Source: Lentisphaerota bacterium (GTDB taxonomy: Bacteria; Verrucomicrobiota; Kiritimatiellia; UBA8416; JAIOPI01). Taken from it: a stretch of 64,000 nucleotides of DNA. A program made the position numbers and the translations under genes. Location: NCBI GenBank assembly GCA_021413965.1, contig JAIOPI010000006.1, positions 1 through 64,000 of the forward strand, written 5' to 3'. Under the pieces are notes generated by a model. The model was not told the DNA's origin, searched no databases, and saw only the letters and a program-made list of their open reading frames with translations. Shown piece by piece: positions 1 to 9,995 of this stretch. Every line of letters starts with the position of its first letter. The stretch's first letter is position 1.

Positions 1-84
1 TTGTGGCGCTGTACAATCAACGTGCGCGATAAGATTGACGCCCCCGTCGCCTTCCCCTACTATCTCCGCTGCTGGCCTCCTTGA

Positions 85-159
<75 letters not shown>

Positions 160-170
160 TCTTTGAAATA

Positions 171-202
171 GGCACTCAGGCGATCTGAGTGCCCATTTTT
201 TT
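171..202 (+). terminator. Rho-independent terminator of tRNA-Gly
   Basis: A perfect 9-bp stem (GGCACTCAG at 171-179 with CTGAGTGCC at 185-193) has a 5-nt loop and is followed by CA and seven T residues. It lies 11 nt after the tRNA CCA end, so it most likely ends the tRNA transcript. Confidence 0.85.
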
Positions 203-357
203 CGAGCAAAATCGCCTGAAACGCCCATTCCTTTCCCAAATCCGGGAAATACGGATCATTGAGGCGATTCGGGCCTCCTGAGCGATTCACTGAGCGATTT
301 TGGACGCCTAATGGTGCGCCGGAATGACGGTTGCAAAGACTCCCACGCGCTCTGCCG

Positions 358-1065
358 TCAACTCAGGCGCACTTTCTCCGCCAGTCCTGAAATCTTTCGT
401 CGCGGCCTGCTCTCATCCAGAAACTTCCCCAAGAACTTCCTGTTGATGACATGGACGCCTTTGATGGGACGATGCCATTCCACGAACGCATTGGCAAACA
501 CCAGCGCGGCACTGACCCAAACCTCTTCGCCCGTCTGCCGCTTAATCTCCTGCTTGAGCCAGATGACATTGTGGAGCACCTGACCAATGAAGTTCTTCTC
601 AGGAGGCTTCCCGTTAATCAGGATTCCGTTGCCGTCGAAGCTCACCCGCCCACCATGCGCCTTCGTTTCCAGGACAAAGACGCCGCCTTCAGGTGAAATC
701 AGTACATGGTCGATGTCGCCGTTGCCCGTGCTGACATCATGGTAGACCACGTATCCATCGGGAAATTCATCCAACGTTTCGGCAATGCGGTCTTCCCCTC
801 TGGCTCCCCGCAGGGCATGGCGTTCGCGCTTCCGGTGCTGCTTGATTTCGCCCTCGATGAACCCTGTAGCGCCCTTGAACAGGAGTAGCAGGAAGATCAT
901 GCCGCCGAGGCCAATGGCTCCAATGCCAGAGCCGATGAAAAGCATGAAGACGACGCAGATGCTCAAGCCGACTAACACCAGGCCGTTGATCGACTGGCGG
1001 CGCTTACCTGCCAATGACCGCGCCGATGATCCGCTTTGTCCCACCCGTCTGACCATGCCACCCAT
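358..1065 (-). CDS. Membrane-anchored NERD (nuclease-related) domain protein
   Basis: A 235-residue protein with two closely spaced hydrophobic segments (about residues 27-63), then a charged linker and a NERD domain at about 86-200. The nuclease-like signature is visible as RGARGED (around E91), D119 in GDIDH, and E133-T-K135 in VFVLETK, the D...ExK arrangement of restriction-endonuclease-like folds. NERD proteins are predicted nucleases, but few have a proven substrate. The start at 1065 has GAAGG just upstream; a second ATG three codons later is possible. The gene reads towards the tRNA and no operon partner is visible. The domain call is solid; the cellular role is unknown. Confidence 0.8.
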   Translation of the reverse strand: MGGMVRRVGQSGSSARSLAGKRRQSINGLVLVGLSICVVFMLFIGSGIGAIGLGGMIFLLLLFKGATGFIEGEIKQHRKRERHALRGARGEDRIAETLDEFPDGYVVYHDVSTGNGDIDHVLISPEGGVFVLETKAHGGRVSFDGNGILINGKPPEKNFIGQVLHNVIWLKQEIKRQTGEEVWVSAALVFANAFVEWHRPIKGVHVINRKFLGKFLDESRPRRKISGLAEKVRLS

Positions 1066-1238
1066 TGTCCTTCATGCACTTTGGAAATCCAGCCCTTTCG
1101 CTGAGGGGGCAACGAAGGACAAAGTGTTCGCCATTCGGGGCATCGGGGCAACAGGGGCGATTCGGCTTGCCCGTGTGGTCAACAGGCGCATGCGGATGGC
1201 GACAACGGCGGTTTGCATGGGAACCCACTGAGGGCGCC

Positions 1239-1382
1239 ATGAAGGGAATCGTGGCGGGCCTGATGATCGCGCTGTTGGCCGTCACCGCGACGGCCCAGAG
1301 CACCAGCCTATACAACGCGGACGGCATGTCGGCTGGCCGGGTGGTTCAGCACGGCAACATCATGTGCCCGAAATCGCGTTGA
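1239..1382 (+). CDS. Possible small exported peptide or gene remnant (47 aa)
   Basis: A short reading frame starting [20 protein letters not shown] looks like a Sec signal peptide with cleavage after the TATA region, leaving about 28 residues. There is no clear ribosome binding site. The mature part ([14 protein letters not shown]...) is too short to assign; it could be the 5' stub of a lost exported protein. The rest of the stretch 1066-1545 between the NERD gene and pyruvate kinase shows no other gene or RNA I can support. Confidence 0.25.
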   Translation: MKGIVAGLMIALLAVTATAQSTSLYNADGMSAGRVVQHGNIMCPKSR

Positions 1383-1545
1383 GCACTCACGCCGCCATGT
1401 GCTCCTCCTGGTCAATGCCATCCAACCTCCGCACCATGATTGTCCCGCACGACAAGGGGCGGTATCATGTCCCGCTCAGTACCCGATTGTGCATCGGTGG
1501 CCCAGCAACATCATGGATCCGCAAATGCATCCGAAGGAGATAACC

Positions 1546-2652
1546 GTGAAGCGCCATATTCCCCGGACCAAGATCGTCTGCACGCTCGGTCCGGCCAGTG
1601 CCGGACCCACGATGCTGCGAAAGCTGGTCAATGCCGGCATGGACATCGCCCGTATCAATTTCTCGCACGGCGACCATGACTCGCACCGCGCCCTCGTGCA
1701 GGTGGTGCGCAATGTAAATGGAAGGACACGCCGCCACGTGCGGTTGCTGGCAGACTTGGAAGGCCCGCGAATTCGCGTGGGGACGTTTCAGGGCGGCAAG
1801 AGCATTCCCCTGGTCCAGAACCGGACCATCTACCTGGTCAAGGGAGACCGGGGCGACGAGCGGCATATTGCTGTCGACTACGAAGGCGACCTCACCGATT
1901 TCAAGGGTGCGACCCGCTTATACCTGGACGATGGCAATCTGATCCTTGAGGTGGTGTCCATCTCCTCGTCGTCGGTCAGGACCCGCGTCCTGGTGGGCGG
2001 AGAACTCAAGCAGCGGAAATCGGTGAATCTGCCCGGGGCCCGGCTACACTTTCCGGCCATCAGCGAAAAGGACTGCCGCGACCTCGCCTTCGCGCAAGAG
2101 CTGGGGTTCGATTACGTGGCCCAGTCCTTTGTGCAGCGCAGCGCGGATATCGATGAGGTACGGCGACGCCTTGCCCCGTCAGGCGAGCGCACGCAAGTCA
2201 TCGCCAAGATCGAAAACCGAGACGGGGTCCGCAACATAGACCCAATTTTGGCCGCGGCGGATGGGGTCATGGTTGCACGCGGTGACATGGGCGTGTGCCT
2301 GCCGATCTACGAGGTGCCCTTTTTGCAGAAGATGATCATCGCCAAGGCAAACGCGTGCGGCAAGATGGTCATCACCGCCACCCAGATGCTGGAGCACATG
2401 GTGGAGCATAGTCGTCCCACGCGTGCGGAGGCCTCTGACATCGCCAACGCGGTTCTGGACGGGACCGATGCCGTCATGCTTTCGGCGGAAACCGCGGTAG
2501 GCAAGTACCCCGCCGAGGCGGTCAGGGTCATGAACGACATCCTGAAGTACGCCGAGGAGATGCAGGCCGCCGGTTGCGGCATATCATCTCAAACCATGCC
2601 GCATGCACACGGTCGCCGTGCGTCGTCAGGTGGGCGTACACGTCGGACCTGA
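1546..2652 (+). CDS. pyk: Pyruvate kinase lacking the C-terminal domain
   Basis: Converts phosphoenolpyruvate and ADP to pyruvate and ATP, the last step of glycolysis. The 368-residue product holds the TIM-barrel A domain and inserted B domain: [12 protein letters not shown] at the N terminus, ARINFSHG, catalytic K221 and E223 in KIENRDG, D247 in VARGDMG, and the K+/substrate segment [22 protein letters not shown] start is chosen because GGAG sits 7 nt upstream (aaggagataaccGTG). The core ends at about residue 341; the usual roughly 120-residue C-terminal regulatory domain is absent and replaced by about 27 residues of basic, low-similarity sequence. The 3' end overlaps the convergent gene at 2528-3204 by 125 bp, suggesting truncation by a rearrangement. 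Activity is plausible but allosteric control would be lost. Confidence 0.85.
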   Translation: MKRHIPRTKIVCTLGPASAGPTMLRKLVNAGMDIARINFSHGDHDSHRALVQVVRNVNGRTRRHVRLLADLEGPRIRVGTFQGGKSIPLVQNRTIYLVKGDRGDERHIAVDYEGDLTDFKGATRLYLDDGNLILEVVSISSSSVRTRVLVGGELKQRKSVNLPGARLHFPAISEKDCRDLAFAQELGFDYVAQSFVQRSADIDEVRRRLAPSGERTQVIAKIENRDGVRNIDPILAAADGVMVARGDMGVCLPIYEVPFLQKMIIAKANACGKMVITATQMLEHMVEHSRPTRAEASDIANAVLDGTDAVMLSAETAVGKYPAEAVRVMNDILKYAEEMQAAGCGISSQTMPHAHGRRASSGGRTRRT

Positions 2653-3204
2653 TCTGGGTGAATGCTCGCAGCGCGCCGATGGGGACTGCCGGAAAATTGT
2701 TCGCCTGCGAAAATCCCAGCGTCAGTCCTGCGTCATCGATCAGGTCGATCAGTTGCCCCAGCGTCAGCGGTTCGCGACTGGTACGCGGGCTGCAGGAGTA
2801 TGAGGATTCATATTCGTCCACAATCCGGTAGCGGATCCGCTCCGCCGCGGGCTTGGCCCGCACCTCGATCACGTCAGACGTGACAGACCTCAGTTCGATC
2901 CGGGCAATCGTAACCTCGCCCCGGCGGGCAGGCGGCAGGTATTCACCGCCCATGCATGCCGGATGAACACGGCTCAAGGTGGCGCGTTGTGCCTCGGTCA
3001 ACTCGTCCTGAAGGAAGATATCCTCCAGTTCATGGAAGCGACCGGCCTGCCAGTACTCCCGGATTACCCGCCGGCGCTCGGTCCCCTTCACGTTGTGAAG
3101 AATTAGCCCTAGGGCGTCGCCGGGCGCATCCCAGTAGGACGATGGGCGCCACGTGTAGTCGAGGTCGGCATAGCGAACGGCACAAAGATCGTCGTGAGAG
3201 GTCA
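2528..3204 (-). CDS. Uncharacterised protein of the accessory module (225 aa)
   Basis: I do not recognise a function. The protein begins [19 protein letters not shown] and is soluble, with motifs such as [31 protein letters not shown] and [11 protein letters not shown] that look like conserved positions of a small family rather than an overlapping shadow frame. The start at 3204 has GGAAGGAA upstream; a longer reading frame to 3274 has no such signal. The last about 25 residues ([15 protein letters not shown]) are encoded antisense to the end of pyruvate kinase and are probably not original. It is the third gene of a minus-strand set with 3297-3605 and 3602-3997. Confidence 0.6.
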
Positions 3205-3296
3205 TGGTCCTGTTCCTTCCCGGTTTCCCCCGGTCCGCTGTGGCGGTCGGGGCACGTGAACACCACCCGCACACACCATACCAACGCGGAGGTTCC

Positions 3297-3605
3297 TCAG
3301 TACCTCGCCAACCACCAGCGCAGCATCTCCGGAGAGGCGCCCTCCGGAGAGTTGATCTCCTGGCAGAATCGCGACAGCAGCCGCTGGTCGCAGATCCGCC
3401 TGCGTGTGTGCGCCGTCCTCACGATCTCGTGGTAACGTGTGAGCGTCGCACCGGCCTCCTCGCCCCAGGTGTGGTCCGGATCCTTCGGGACGCTGGCCTC
3501 CGTCCACGGGTTGCCCGTGAGGCCGCTCAGGCGGCTGAGCAGCTCCTCTCCGAGTTGCTGCAACTCGAGTAGCGATGCGTTGACCAGTGGGATGTCCGTG
3601 CTCAT
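3297..3605 (-). CDS. Small uncharacterised protein (102 aa)
   Basis: Start ATG at 3605 overlaps the TGA of the upstream gene in the tetranucleotide ATGA, a typical sign of translational coupling. The protein is mostly helical, with LLELQQLGEELLSRLSGL near the N terminus and a tryptophan-rich end (EMLRWWLARY). No family recognised. It lies between an integrase-N-terminus-like protein and another unknown, so it is probably part of a small mobile or accessory module. Confidence 0.5.
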   Translation of the reverse strand: MSTDIPLVNASLLELQQLGEELLSRLSGLTGNPWTEASVPKDPDHTWGEEAGATLTRYHEIVRTAHTRRRICDQRLLSRFCQEINSPEGASPEMLRWWLARY

Positions 3606-3997
3606 TCCTGTGTTCCCTTGTTTTGGACCGCGTCCGGGTTGCCGCCGTCGGAAGGCGGCGATGGGCTGGGCGTCCGGATCGCGGGCTTGTTGGTTTCCCG
3701 GGATTTCACGTCGACCCTCCGGCGCGCGTGTGGTCGAGGCCCGGATAGCGGGTGAAGCTCATGCCGCCCTCCTTCCCTCCGTCTGGGGGCAACCATGGAC
3801 CTTGTGACAGTGCCCAACAGTGCGTCGCGACGCCGGAGGGCAGTCTGCAGGGACTTCGTGCCCAACGACCGTCGCACCCGTTCCGCCGTCAGGCGGTCCG
3901 GATGAACGGTATAGTGAACGAACCACGTCCCGTTGTTGTCCCACAGGTGGTGGGTGGGATTGTCCGCGACAACGCGGATCGAGAGGTGCTGCGGCAT
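3602..3997 (-). CDS. Phage-integrase N-terminal-like protein (131 aa)
   Basis: Residues about 18-60 (HLWDNNGTWFVHYTV ... RRSLGTKSLQTALRRRDALL) resemble the N-terminal arm/core-binding segment of tyrosine recombinases, where a WDNNGTWFVHY strand pair is followed by SLGTK and an arginine-rich helix. No catalytic R...HxxR...Y domain follows: the remaining half is basic and proline-rich and looks disordered. The ATG at 3997 has AAGGAG 8 nt upstream and is preferred to an upstream start at 4159. It is therefore either a relic of an integrase or a stand-alone DNA-binding accessory protein. The following gene is coupled by an ATGA overlap. Confidence 0.5.
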   Translation of the reverse strand: MPQHLSIRVVADNPTHHLWDNNGTWFVHYTVHPDRLTAERVRRSLGTKSLQTALRRRDALLGTVTRSMVAPRRREGGRHELHPLSGPRPHARRRVDVKSRETNKPAIRTPSPSPPSDGGNPDAVQNKGTQE

Positions 3998-4232
3998 GGC
4001 TATGCTCCTTCCGGTTTCCCGGACACGGAGGCCATGCCCGGGGAGTTTGTGTTTCCCCAACCGCACGTACGGTCGGAGCGCGTTAGGCCACCGTGGGTCT
4101 CCCCGGACCTCGGTCGGCGGCTCCGGCCTTTCGGCCGAAGCTCTCTTCACGCTGGGCACATTGAATTACAGTGGAACCCTTTCGGCAACGTGATTCTGTG
4201 TCATAAGCGGCATCAGCCCGCGCAGGCGCTGA

Positions 4233-5132
4233 TCACCCAAACAGGGTCGCCCGCGAGTGATCCGTGATGGCGATGGCGGCCGGGTGCTTCAGTCTCCGCT
4301 CGGCCGTGATGGCGTAGTACTGATGTGCGCATGCCTCGGTCCGGCCGAACGACTTCAGTCCGTAATGCTGCAAGGTCTCACGCGCGATGACCGACGGCGC
4401 GACGACAAAACCGAGCCCCTCCGCCGCCATGACCATCATGAACGCCGGATCCTCAAACTCCGCAACCACCACAGGCCTTATCTTGAGCGACTGAAACCAC
4501 TCATCCAGCGCCATGCGCAGCGGCGTCGTCTCAGCCGGGAGTAGAACCGGCATGCCGTGCAGGGAACGCGGGAAGTTTCGGCGGAGCTTGTCGGCAATCT
4601 TCGGGACCGCGCAGAAAACGGACCCGCACGTGCCCAGCAAGTGGTTGAACGTCTTCACGTGAAGGCCCCGGGCGGCGGGTGCATCCGCCAGCACAAGATC
4701 AAGCCGGTACCCCGCCAGTTCCAGCAGCAGCGTATCGATGGGACCTTCCCGGCAAAGCATGTGCACGGGCTGCGTCAACTCGAAAGCCGGCCGCAGCATC
4801 CGACTCGCGACCACTTTCGGCACCGAGTCGGTTACGCCAACCTGGCACCGCATAGGACGATAGCCGGGCCTATCCCTGACCGCATCCAGCAGATCCTGTC
4901 CCGTCGAGAAGATCTCCTCGGCGTAGCCGAAGGCCAGTTGCCCCATGTCCGTCAGCGAGAGCCGCCGTCCGCTCCGGCGAAACAGCTGCGCGCCCAGGGA
5001 CGCCTCCAGCAAGTGGATCTGCGCACTGATGGACGGCTGCGAAACCCCCATCTTCTCCGCGGCCTGCCTCAGGGTACCTTCCCTGGCGACGGCCCAGAAG
5101 TACCGCAAGTGATGGTAATTGAGCCACTCCAT
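4233..5132 (-). CDS. nhaR: LysR-family transcriptional regulator, NhaR type
   Basis: A 299-residue LysR regulator: winged HTH at about 1-65 (MEWLNYHHLRYFWAVAREGT, GVSQPSISAQIHLLEASLG, LFRRSGRRLSLTDMG) and a LysR-substrate domain after it. The opening NYHHLRYFWAVAREG and segments such as CREGPIDTLLLELAGYRLDLVLAD and AEFEDPAFMMVMAAEGLGFVVAP match the NhaR branch, whose E. coli member activates a Na+/H+ antiporter gene. Here it is transcribed divergently from a P-type cation ATPase with about 140 bp between starts, so regulation of that pump is the simplest inference. The start is chosen where similarity to LysR N termini begins; a much longer upstream reading frame lies antisense to the ATPase and is spurious. 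Confidence 0.88.
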   Translation of the reverse strand: MEWLNYHHLRYFWAVAREGTLRQAAEKMGVSQPSISAQIHLLEASLGAQLFRRSGRRLSLTDMGQLAFGYAEEIFSTGQDLLDAVRDRPGYRPMRCQVGVTDSVPKVVASRMLRPAFELTQPVHMLCREGPIDTLLLELAGYRLDLVLADAPAARGLHVKTFNHLLGTCGSVFCAVPKIADKLRRNFPRSLHGMPVLLPAETTPLRMALDEWFQSLKIRPVVVAEFEDPAFMMVMAAEGLGFVVAPSVIARETLQHYGLKSFGRTEACAHQYYAITAERRLKHPAAIAITDHSRATLFG

Positions 5133-5270
5133 GCCACGTAACGTCTTAGCTTTATCCTCAGGATGCAATCCAAAAGACGTATTAGTCGAATGATGCCGCG
5201 TGTCCCATTCTATCCACCGATGGCACGGCCATCCGTGGATCGTGGTGTTCGACCAGGGGGTGCTTTTCCG

Positions 5271-8000
5271 ATGCCGACTTTGAACCGTGAAACGACCGCC
5301 ACCCCGGCGCCCCGCTCCGGCCCCGTGTGGTATGCGTTGACCGTCGACGAAACGCTGGCGGAACTGAAAACCAACCACGCCGGCCTCAGCGCACAGGAGG
5401 CCCGTCGCCGCCTGGACGACGTTGGGCCCAACGAACTCGAGGCGGCCCGACGCGTCTCGCCGTGGCGGTTGCTGCTCGACCAGTTCAAGAACGTACTGAT
5501 CATCATCCTGCTGGTGGCGACGGGGCTCTCCGCGTTTCTGGGCGAAGGCGTCGAGACAATCGTGATCGGCGTCATCGTACTGTTTGCCGTGGGGCTCGGG
5601 TTCATTCAGGAATTCCGGGCTGAGCGGGCCATTGATGCCCTGCGCAAAATGGCGGCCCCCACCGCCACGGTGTGGCGCGACGGTGAGGAACTCGAGGTGC
5701 CCGCCCAACATCTGGTCCCCGGAGACATCGTGTTGCTGCAGGCGGGCGACCGCGTGCCAGCTGACGTGCGGCTCGTCGAGTCGTTCAATCTCCAGATCGA
5801 GGAGTCCGCACTCACGGGGGAATCGGTGGCGGTCGAAAAGCACGCCGCCCCCATGGCAGGAACGGAGACCGCGCTGGGCGACCGCAAGAACATGGCCTAC
5901 GCCGGCACGTCGGCCACCTATGGCCGTGGCCGAGCCGTCGTCGTGGCCACGGCCATGAACACGGAATTTGGGAAGATTGCGCGGATGCTCCAGTCGGTAC
6001 AAACAGAGCGCACGCCGCTGCAGCAGAACCTCGACAAGGTGGGCCACCTGCTGGCGCGCGTCGCGCTGGTCATGGTGGCGCTGATTGTGGGCTTGGGCCT
6101 GCTACGCGGTCAGCCGTTCATGGAGATGCTCATCTTCGGCATCGCCCTGGCCGTGGCCGTGGTGCCGGAAGCGCTGCCGGCCGTGGTCACCATCTCGCTG
6201 GCGATCGGCGTGCAACGCATGGTCAAGCGGCATGCCCTGATGCGGCGACTACCGGCGGTGGAGACGCTGGGCTGCACCTCTGTGATCTGCTCTGACAAAA
6301 CAGGGACGCTGACCAAAGACGAAATGACGGTTCGCAACGTCTACGTGGCGGCGCGCCTGTGGAACGTGTCAGGTGCGGGGTACGACCCACACGGACAGTT
6401 CTTTGTGGACGGCCAGGCCACGGATCCGGACGAGGCGCTACAGCAGTTCCTGCGAGCCGCCACACTGGCCTCCGACGCCCACAGCAACCGCGGGGAGGCC
6501 GACGGGCGCTGGCACATCAAGGGCGATGCCACCGAGGGCGCGCTGGTGGTGGCCGCCGCGAAGGCCGGCCTCGTCAAGGCCGAGCTCGAACGGCAGGCCC
6601 CGCGCTCCGGCGAAATCCCGTTCACGTCCGAGACCAAGCGCATGACGACGCTGCACTCCGTTCCCGACGGGACGGTCGCCTTCTCGAAGGGAGCGCCGGA
6701 AATCATCCTGGCCTCCTGCACGCACGTGCAGACCCGTGACAACGGGGCCTTGCGCGACGAGCGCCTCGACGACGCCGGAAGGCAACGAATCATGGAGACC
6801 GCCCGCAGCTTGGCCGATCAGGCCCTGCGCGTCCTGGGCGTGGCGCGAAAATCCCATGCAGCGCTCGAAACCGCGGAACATGGCATGACCTTTCTGGGAC
6901 TGGCCGGCATGATCGATCCGCCACGGCCCGAGGCCCGCGAGGCCGTGCAGAAGTGCGAACAAGCCGGCATCCGCGTTGTCATGATCACGGGCGACCACCC
7001 CGTCACCGCCCAGGCCGTCGCCCGCGAATTGGGCATTCTGAAGGGCGGACGCGTGATCACGGGGGCACAGCTGGACGAGATCTCGGACACCGATTTTGAG
7101 CGCGAGGCGGCCGGGATCGACGTCTTTGCGCGAGTTTCACCCGCTCACAAGCTGAGGGTCATCAGTGCGCTGCAAAAGGGGGGCAGCATCGTGGCCATGA
7201 CCGGCGACGGGGTCAACGATGCGCCAGCGCTCAAGAAGGCGGACATCGGCATTGCCATGGGCATCACGGGCACAGACGTCACGAAGGAGGCGGCGGCCAT
7301 GACCCTCACGGACGACAATTTCGCCTCGATCGTGGCCGCTGTCGAGGAAGGGCGCGGCATCTTCAGCAACATCAAGAAGTACCTGATGTTCCTGCTGTCC
7401 TCGAATATCGGCGAGATGCTCATCATGGCCGGCGCCACCGTGCTGGGCATGCCGATGCCGCTTAGCGCCGTCCAGATCCTCTACATCAACCTGGCCACGG
7501 ACGGCCTGCCGGCGCTGGCATTGGCGGTGGACCCGCCGGAGCGTGACTTGATGCGACGCCCGCCACGGAACCCGCGCGCGGGCATCTTCAGCCGTCCCGT
7601 CGTGTTCCTGATGACCGTCGGCGGTGTCTGGTCAGCGATCGCGAACCTGGGGCTCTTCGCCTGGGCCCGCGCCCAGCAGTTCCCGATGGACGAGTGCATG
7701 ACGCTGGTCTTCGTGTCGCTGTGCCTGGTGGAGTTTTTCAAGGCCTTCAGCTTCAGGTCCGACCGCCACACCGTTCTCCGCCGACCGTTCGCAAACCGCT
7801 GGCTGAATCTGGCGATCCTCTGGGAACTGCTGCTGCTGGCAGGTGTTGTGTACCTGCCATTCCTGCACAAACCGTTCGGCACGTTCGCGCTGCCACTCTC
7901 CGTCTGGCCCGTGCTACTGGGCGTGGCGGTCACGATCATCCCGGTGCTGGAAGCCGCAAAGTGGGCGATCCGACGCGGATGGGTCCACGCGGGGAAATGA
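5271..8000 (+). CDS. P-type Ca2+-ATPase-like cation pump (P2A/SERCA type)
   Basis: ATP-driven cation export across the cytoplasmic membrane. The 909-residue protein shows the N-terminal cation ATPase domain, TGES in the actuator domain, the phosphorylated aspartate D342 in DKTGTLT, and TGDGVNDAP at 644-652. Transmembrane ligand motifs match Ca2+ pumps: VPEALPAV in M4 (PEGLP in SERCA), NIGE in M5 and NLATDGLP in M6. These residues coordinate Ca2+ in SERCA, so calcium is the likely substrate, although Na+ pumps share several of them. The start at 5271 (MPTLNRETT) is favoured because upstream residues show no similarity; an in-frame ATG at 5163 exists. It is divergent from the NhaR-like regulator. 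Confidence 0.88.
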   Translation: MPTLNRETTATPAPRSGPVWYALTVDETLAELKTNHAGLSAQEARRRLDDVGPNELEAARRVSPWRLLLDQFKNVLIIILLVATGLSAFLGEGVETIVIGVIVLFAVGLGFIQEFRAERAIDALRKMAAPTATVWRDGEELEVPAQHLVPGDIVLLQAGDRVPADVRLVESFNLQIEESALTGESVAVEKHAAPMAGTETALGDRKNMAYAGTSATYGRGRAVVVATAMNTEFGKIARMLQSVQTERTPLQQNLDKVGHLLARVALVMVALIVGLGLLRGQPFMEMLIFGIALAVAVVPEALPAVVTISLAIGVQRMVKRHALMRRLPAVETLGCTSVICSDKTGTLTKDEMTVRNVYVAARLWNVSGAGYDPHGQFFVDGQATDPDEALQQFLRAATLASDAHSNRGEADGRWHIKGDATEGALVVAAAKAGLVKAELERQAPRSGEIPFTSETKRMTTLHSVPDGTVAFSKGAPEIILASCTHVQTRDNGALRDERLDDAGRQRIMETARSLADQALRVLGVARKSHAALETAEHGMTFLGLAGMIDPPRPEAREAVQKCEQAGIRVVMITGDHPVTAQAVARELGILKGGRVITGAQLDEISDTDFEREAAGIDVFARVSPAHKLRVISALQKGGSIVAMTGDGVNDAPALKKADIGIAMGITGTDVTKEAAAMTLTDDNFASIVAAVEEGRGIFSNIKKYLMFLLSSNIGEMLIMAGATVLGMPMPLSAVQILYINLATDGLPALALAVDPPERDLMRRPPRNPRAGIFSRPVVFLMTVGGVWSAIANLGLFAWARAQQFPMDECMTLVFVSLCLVEFFKAFSFRSDRHTVLRRPFANRWLNLAILWELLLLAGVVYLPFLHKPFGTFALPLSVWPVLLGVAVTIIPVLEAAKWAIRRGWVHAGK

Positions 8001-8097
8001 GTCCGTCGACGACCGGCCGGACAAGGGGACCGCCCCGCCGCGTTGCCACCCGCGCATTTCGCTTCCCGTCGCGGATGGCGTGAGGCAACATACCGTC

Positions 8098-8760
8098 ATG
8101 AGCATGCGACTTGTTCTCAATGCCGTCGAATGCCGGGTCCTGGGATGCTTGATCGAGAAGGAGCTGACCACGCCGGAGTACTATCCGCTCACGTTCAATG
8201 CCCTGCATGCGGCCTGTAACCAGAAATCCAACCGGGAACCCGTGGCGGTCTTCGAGCCGAAGTCCGTGGCGCGCGCCCTCGAGGACCTGCGGGCCAAGCA
8301 CCTTGTGTGGGAAGTCTCCGTGACGGGGAACCGCGTCCCCAAGTACAAGCACGACCTCCCCAGCCAGTGCCCGGTCACACCCGAGGAGATCGCGGTACTC
8401 GCGGAATTGCTCCTGCGGGGCGAGCAGACGGCAGCCGAACTGCGCAACCGGGCCAGCCGTATGATCGCGTTCGCGGAGGCCGCCTCCATGGATGCCGTGC
8501 TGCAGGCCCTGATGGCGCGCGAAGAACCCCTGGTGGCAAAACGGCCAGCCGCACCCGGTCAGCGCGAACCCCGCTACGTCCACCGTCTCGGTGACGACGT
8601 CGCCGCCCCCCCCGCACTCGCCACGGCGTCGGCGCCGGCGGGTGCCATCGCCGAGGTCCGCCTCGAGAACGAGCGCCTGGCGGCACTCGAGACGACCGTG
8701 GCGGACCTTCAGGCACAACTCGCCGAACTCAAGGCCAAGCTGGCGGGCCTGCTTGGTTAA
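8098..8760 (+). CDS. yceH: YceH family (DUF480) protein
   Basis: A 220-residue protein with the family's two tandem winged-helix units, LNAVECRVLGCLIEKELTTPEYYPL at the start and CPVTPEEIAVLAELLLRGEQTAAELRNR in the second, followed by REPRYVHRL and a C-terminal helix predicted to form a coiled coil (LENERLAALETTVADLQAQLAELKAKL). The biochemical role of YceH is not settled. The ATG at 8098 is chosen; another ATG lies two codons later. It follows the ATPase on the same strand with a 97-bp gap. Confidence 0.9.
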   Translation: MSMRLVLNAVECRVLGCLIEKELTTPEYYPLTFNALHAACNQKSNREPVAVFEPKSVARALEDLRAKHLVWEVSVTGNRVPKYKHDLPSQCPVTPEEIAVLAELLLRGEQTAAELRNRASRMIAFAEAASMDAVLQALMAREEPLVAKRPAAPGQREPRYVHRLGDDVAAPPALATASAPAGAIAEVRLENERLAALETTVADLQAQLAELKAKLAGLLG

Positions 8761-8858
8761 CCGGCGCGGTTTGGGATGTACAACCGCCCCCAATATCGCT
8801 ATAGATTGCGGCCATGGTTTCTCCGAGTCCGGGTGATCGACTTTCCGCGTAGCGCCCT

Positions 8859-9995
8859 GTGAACATTCACGAATATCAAGGTCGAGAACTCTTTCTGCAG
8901 TACGGCATTCCCTGCCCCGCCGGGATCGTGGCGGAATCGCCCGATGCCGTGGTGACGGCCACCCGTCAGGTCGGCTACCCGGCCGTCATCAAGGCCCAAG
9001 TCCTCACCGGTGGCCGCGGCAAAGCTGGCGGCGTCAAACTGGTGCACAACGAGGCGGAGGCTCGCGAGCAGGGCTCCCGCATCTTGGGCATGCAGATCAA
9101 GGGGCTGACCGTTGAAAAAGTACTCGTCGTGCCCGCCGCGGCCATCCGCCGCGAGTTCTATGTGGGCCTGACCGTCGATCGCACCAACCGCGCCTTGGTT
9201 CTCATGGTCAGCGCCTCCGGTGGGGTCGACATCGAAGACCTCGCCGTGAAGAATCCCGACGCCATCCTCAAGGTGCGGTTCAATCCCTTGACGAATCTCG
9301 ACCTCAAGGCCATCCGTCCCATCCTGCAGCAGGCCTTTGTAACCCCCGCCCTCGTGGCCCAGGCCGAGGATGCCGTCGCCAAACTGTACCGCCTCTTCGT
9401 CGAAAAGGACTGCTCGCTCGTCGAAATCAATCCCTACGCCCTGCTGGATGGCGATAAACTCGTCGCCCTTGACGCGAAAGTGAACATCGACGACAACGGC
9501 CTCGTCCGACACCCCGAACTGGAAGTCTTGCGCAATCCGGAAGAATCCAGTGCCGATGAGCGCCAGGCACGCCGCGTCGGGCTTAGCTTCGTCAGCATGG
9601 ACGGCGACATCGGTTGCATCGTCAACGGCGCCGGCCTGGCCATGGCGACCATGGACCTGATCAAGCATTTCGGCGGCAACCCGGCCAATTTCCTCGATGT
9701 CGGCGGAAGTTCCAATCCGGAGAAAGTGCTGAACGCGCTGAAGATCATCCTCAACAACCCGCGCGTGAAAGCCATTCTCATCAATATCTTCGGCGGAATC
9801 ACGCGCTGCGACGACATCGCCAAAGGCATCCTGATGGCCACCAACCAGATCCAGATCCCCGTGCCCATGGTGATACGCCTGATCGGAACGAATGACCGCG
9901 AAGGCCGTGAAATTCTCGCCCAAGCCGGCCTGACCTCATCCGAGAATCTGACCGAGGCGGTGCAGCGCGTGGTGGCGCTGGGGAAGAAGCCATGA
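8859..9995 (+). CDS. sucC: Succinyl-CoA synthetase (ADP-forming), beta subunit
   Basis: The beta subunit provides the ATP-grasp and succinate-binding parts of the TCA-cycle enzyme that makes ATP (or GTP) from succinyl-CoA. The 378-residue product begins [17 protein letters not shown], the standard N terminus, after a GTG start. It shows [42 protein letters not shown] and [12 protein letters not shown]. It overlaps sucD by four bases (ATGA), so the two subunits are made together, and sucA/sucB follow in the same orientation. Confidence 0.96.
   Translation: MNIHEYQGRELFLQYGIPCPAGIVAESPDAVVTATRQVGYPAVIKAQVLTGGRGKAGGVKLVHNEAEAREQGSRILGMQIKGLTVEKVLVVPAAAIRREFYVGLTVDRTNRALVLMVSASGGVDIEDLAVKNPDAILKVRFNPLTNLDLKAIRPILQQAFVTPALVAQAEDAVAKLYRLFVEKDCSLVEINPYALLDGDKLVALDAKVNIDDNGLVRHPELEVLRNPEESSADERQARRVGLSFVSMDGDIGCIVNGAGLAMATMDLIKHFGGNPANFLDVGGSSNPEKVLNALKIILNNPRVKAILINIFGGITRCDDIAKGILMATNQIQIPVPMVIRLIGTNDREGREILAQAGLTSSENLTEAVQRVVALGKKP

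Noticed and set aside
5133..6047. N-terminal extension of the NhaR-like regulator by about 300 residues
   Set aside because: The extension is antisense to the P-type ATPase; similarity to LysR proteins begins exactly at the ATG at 5132.
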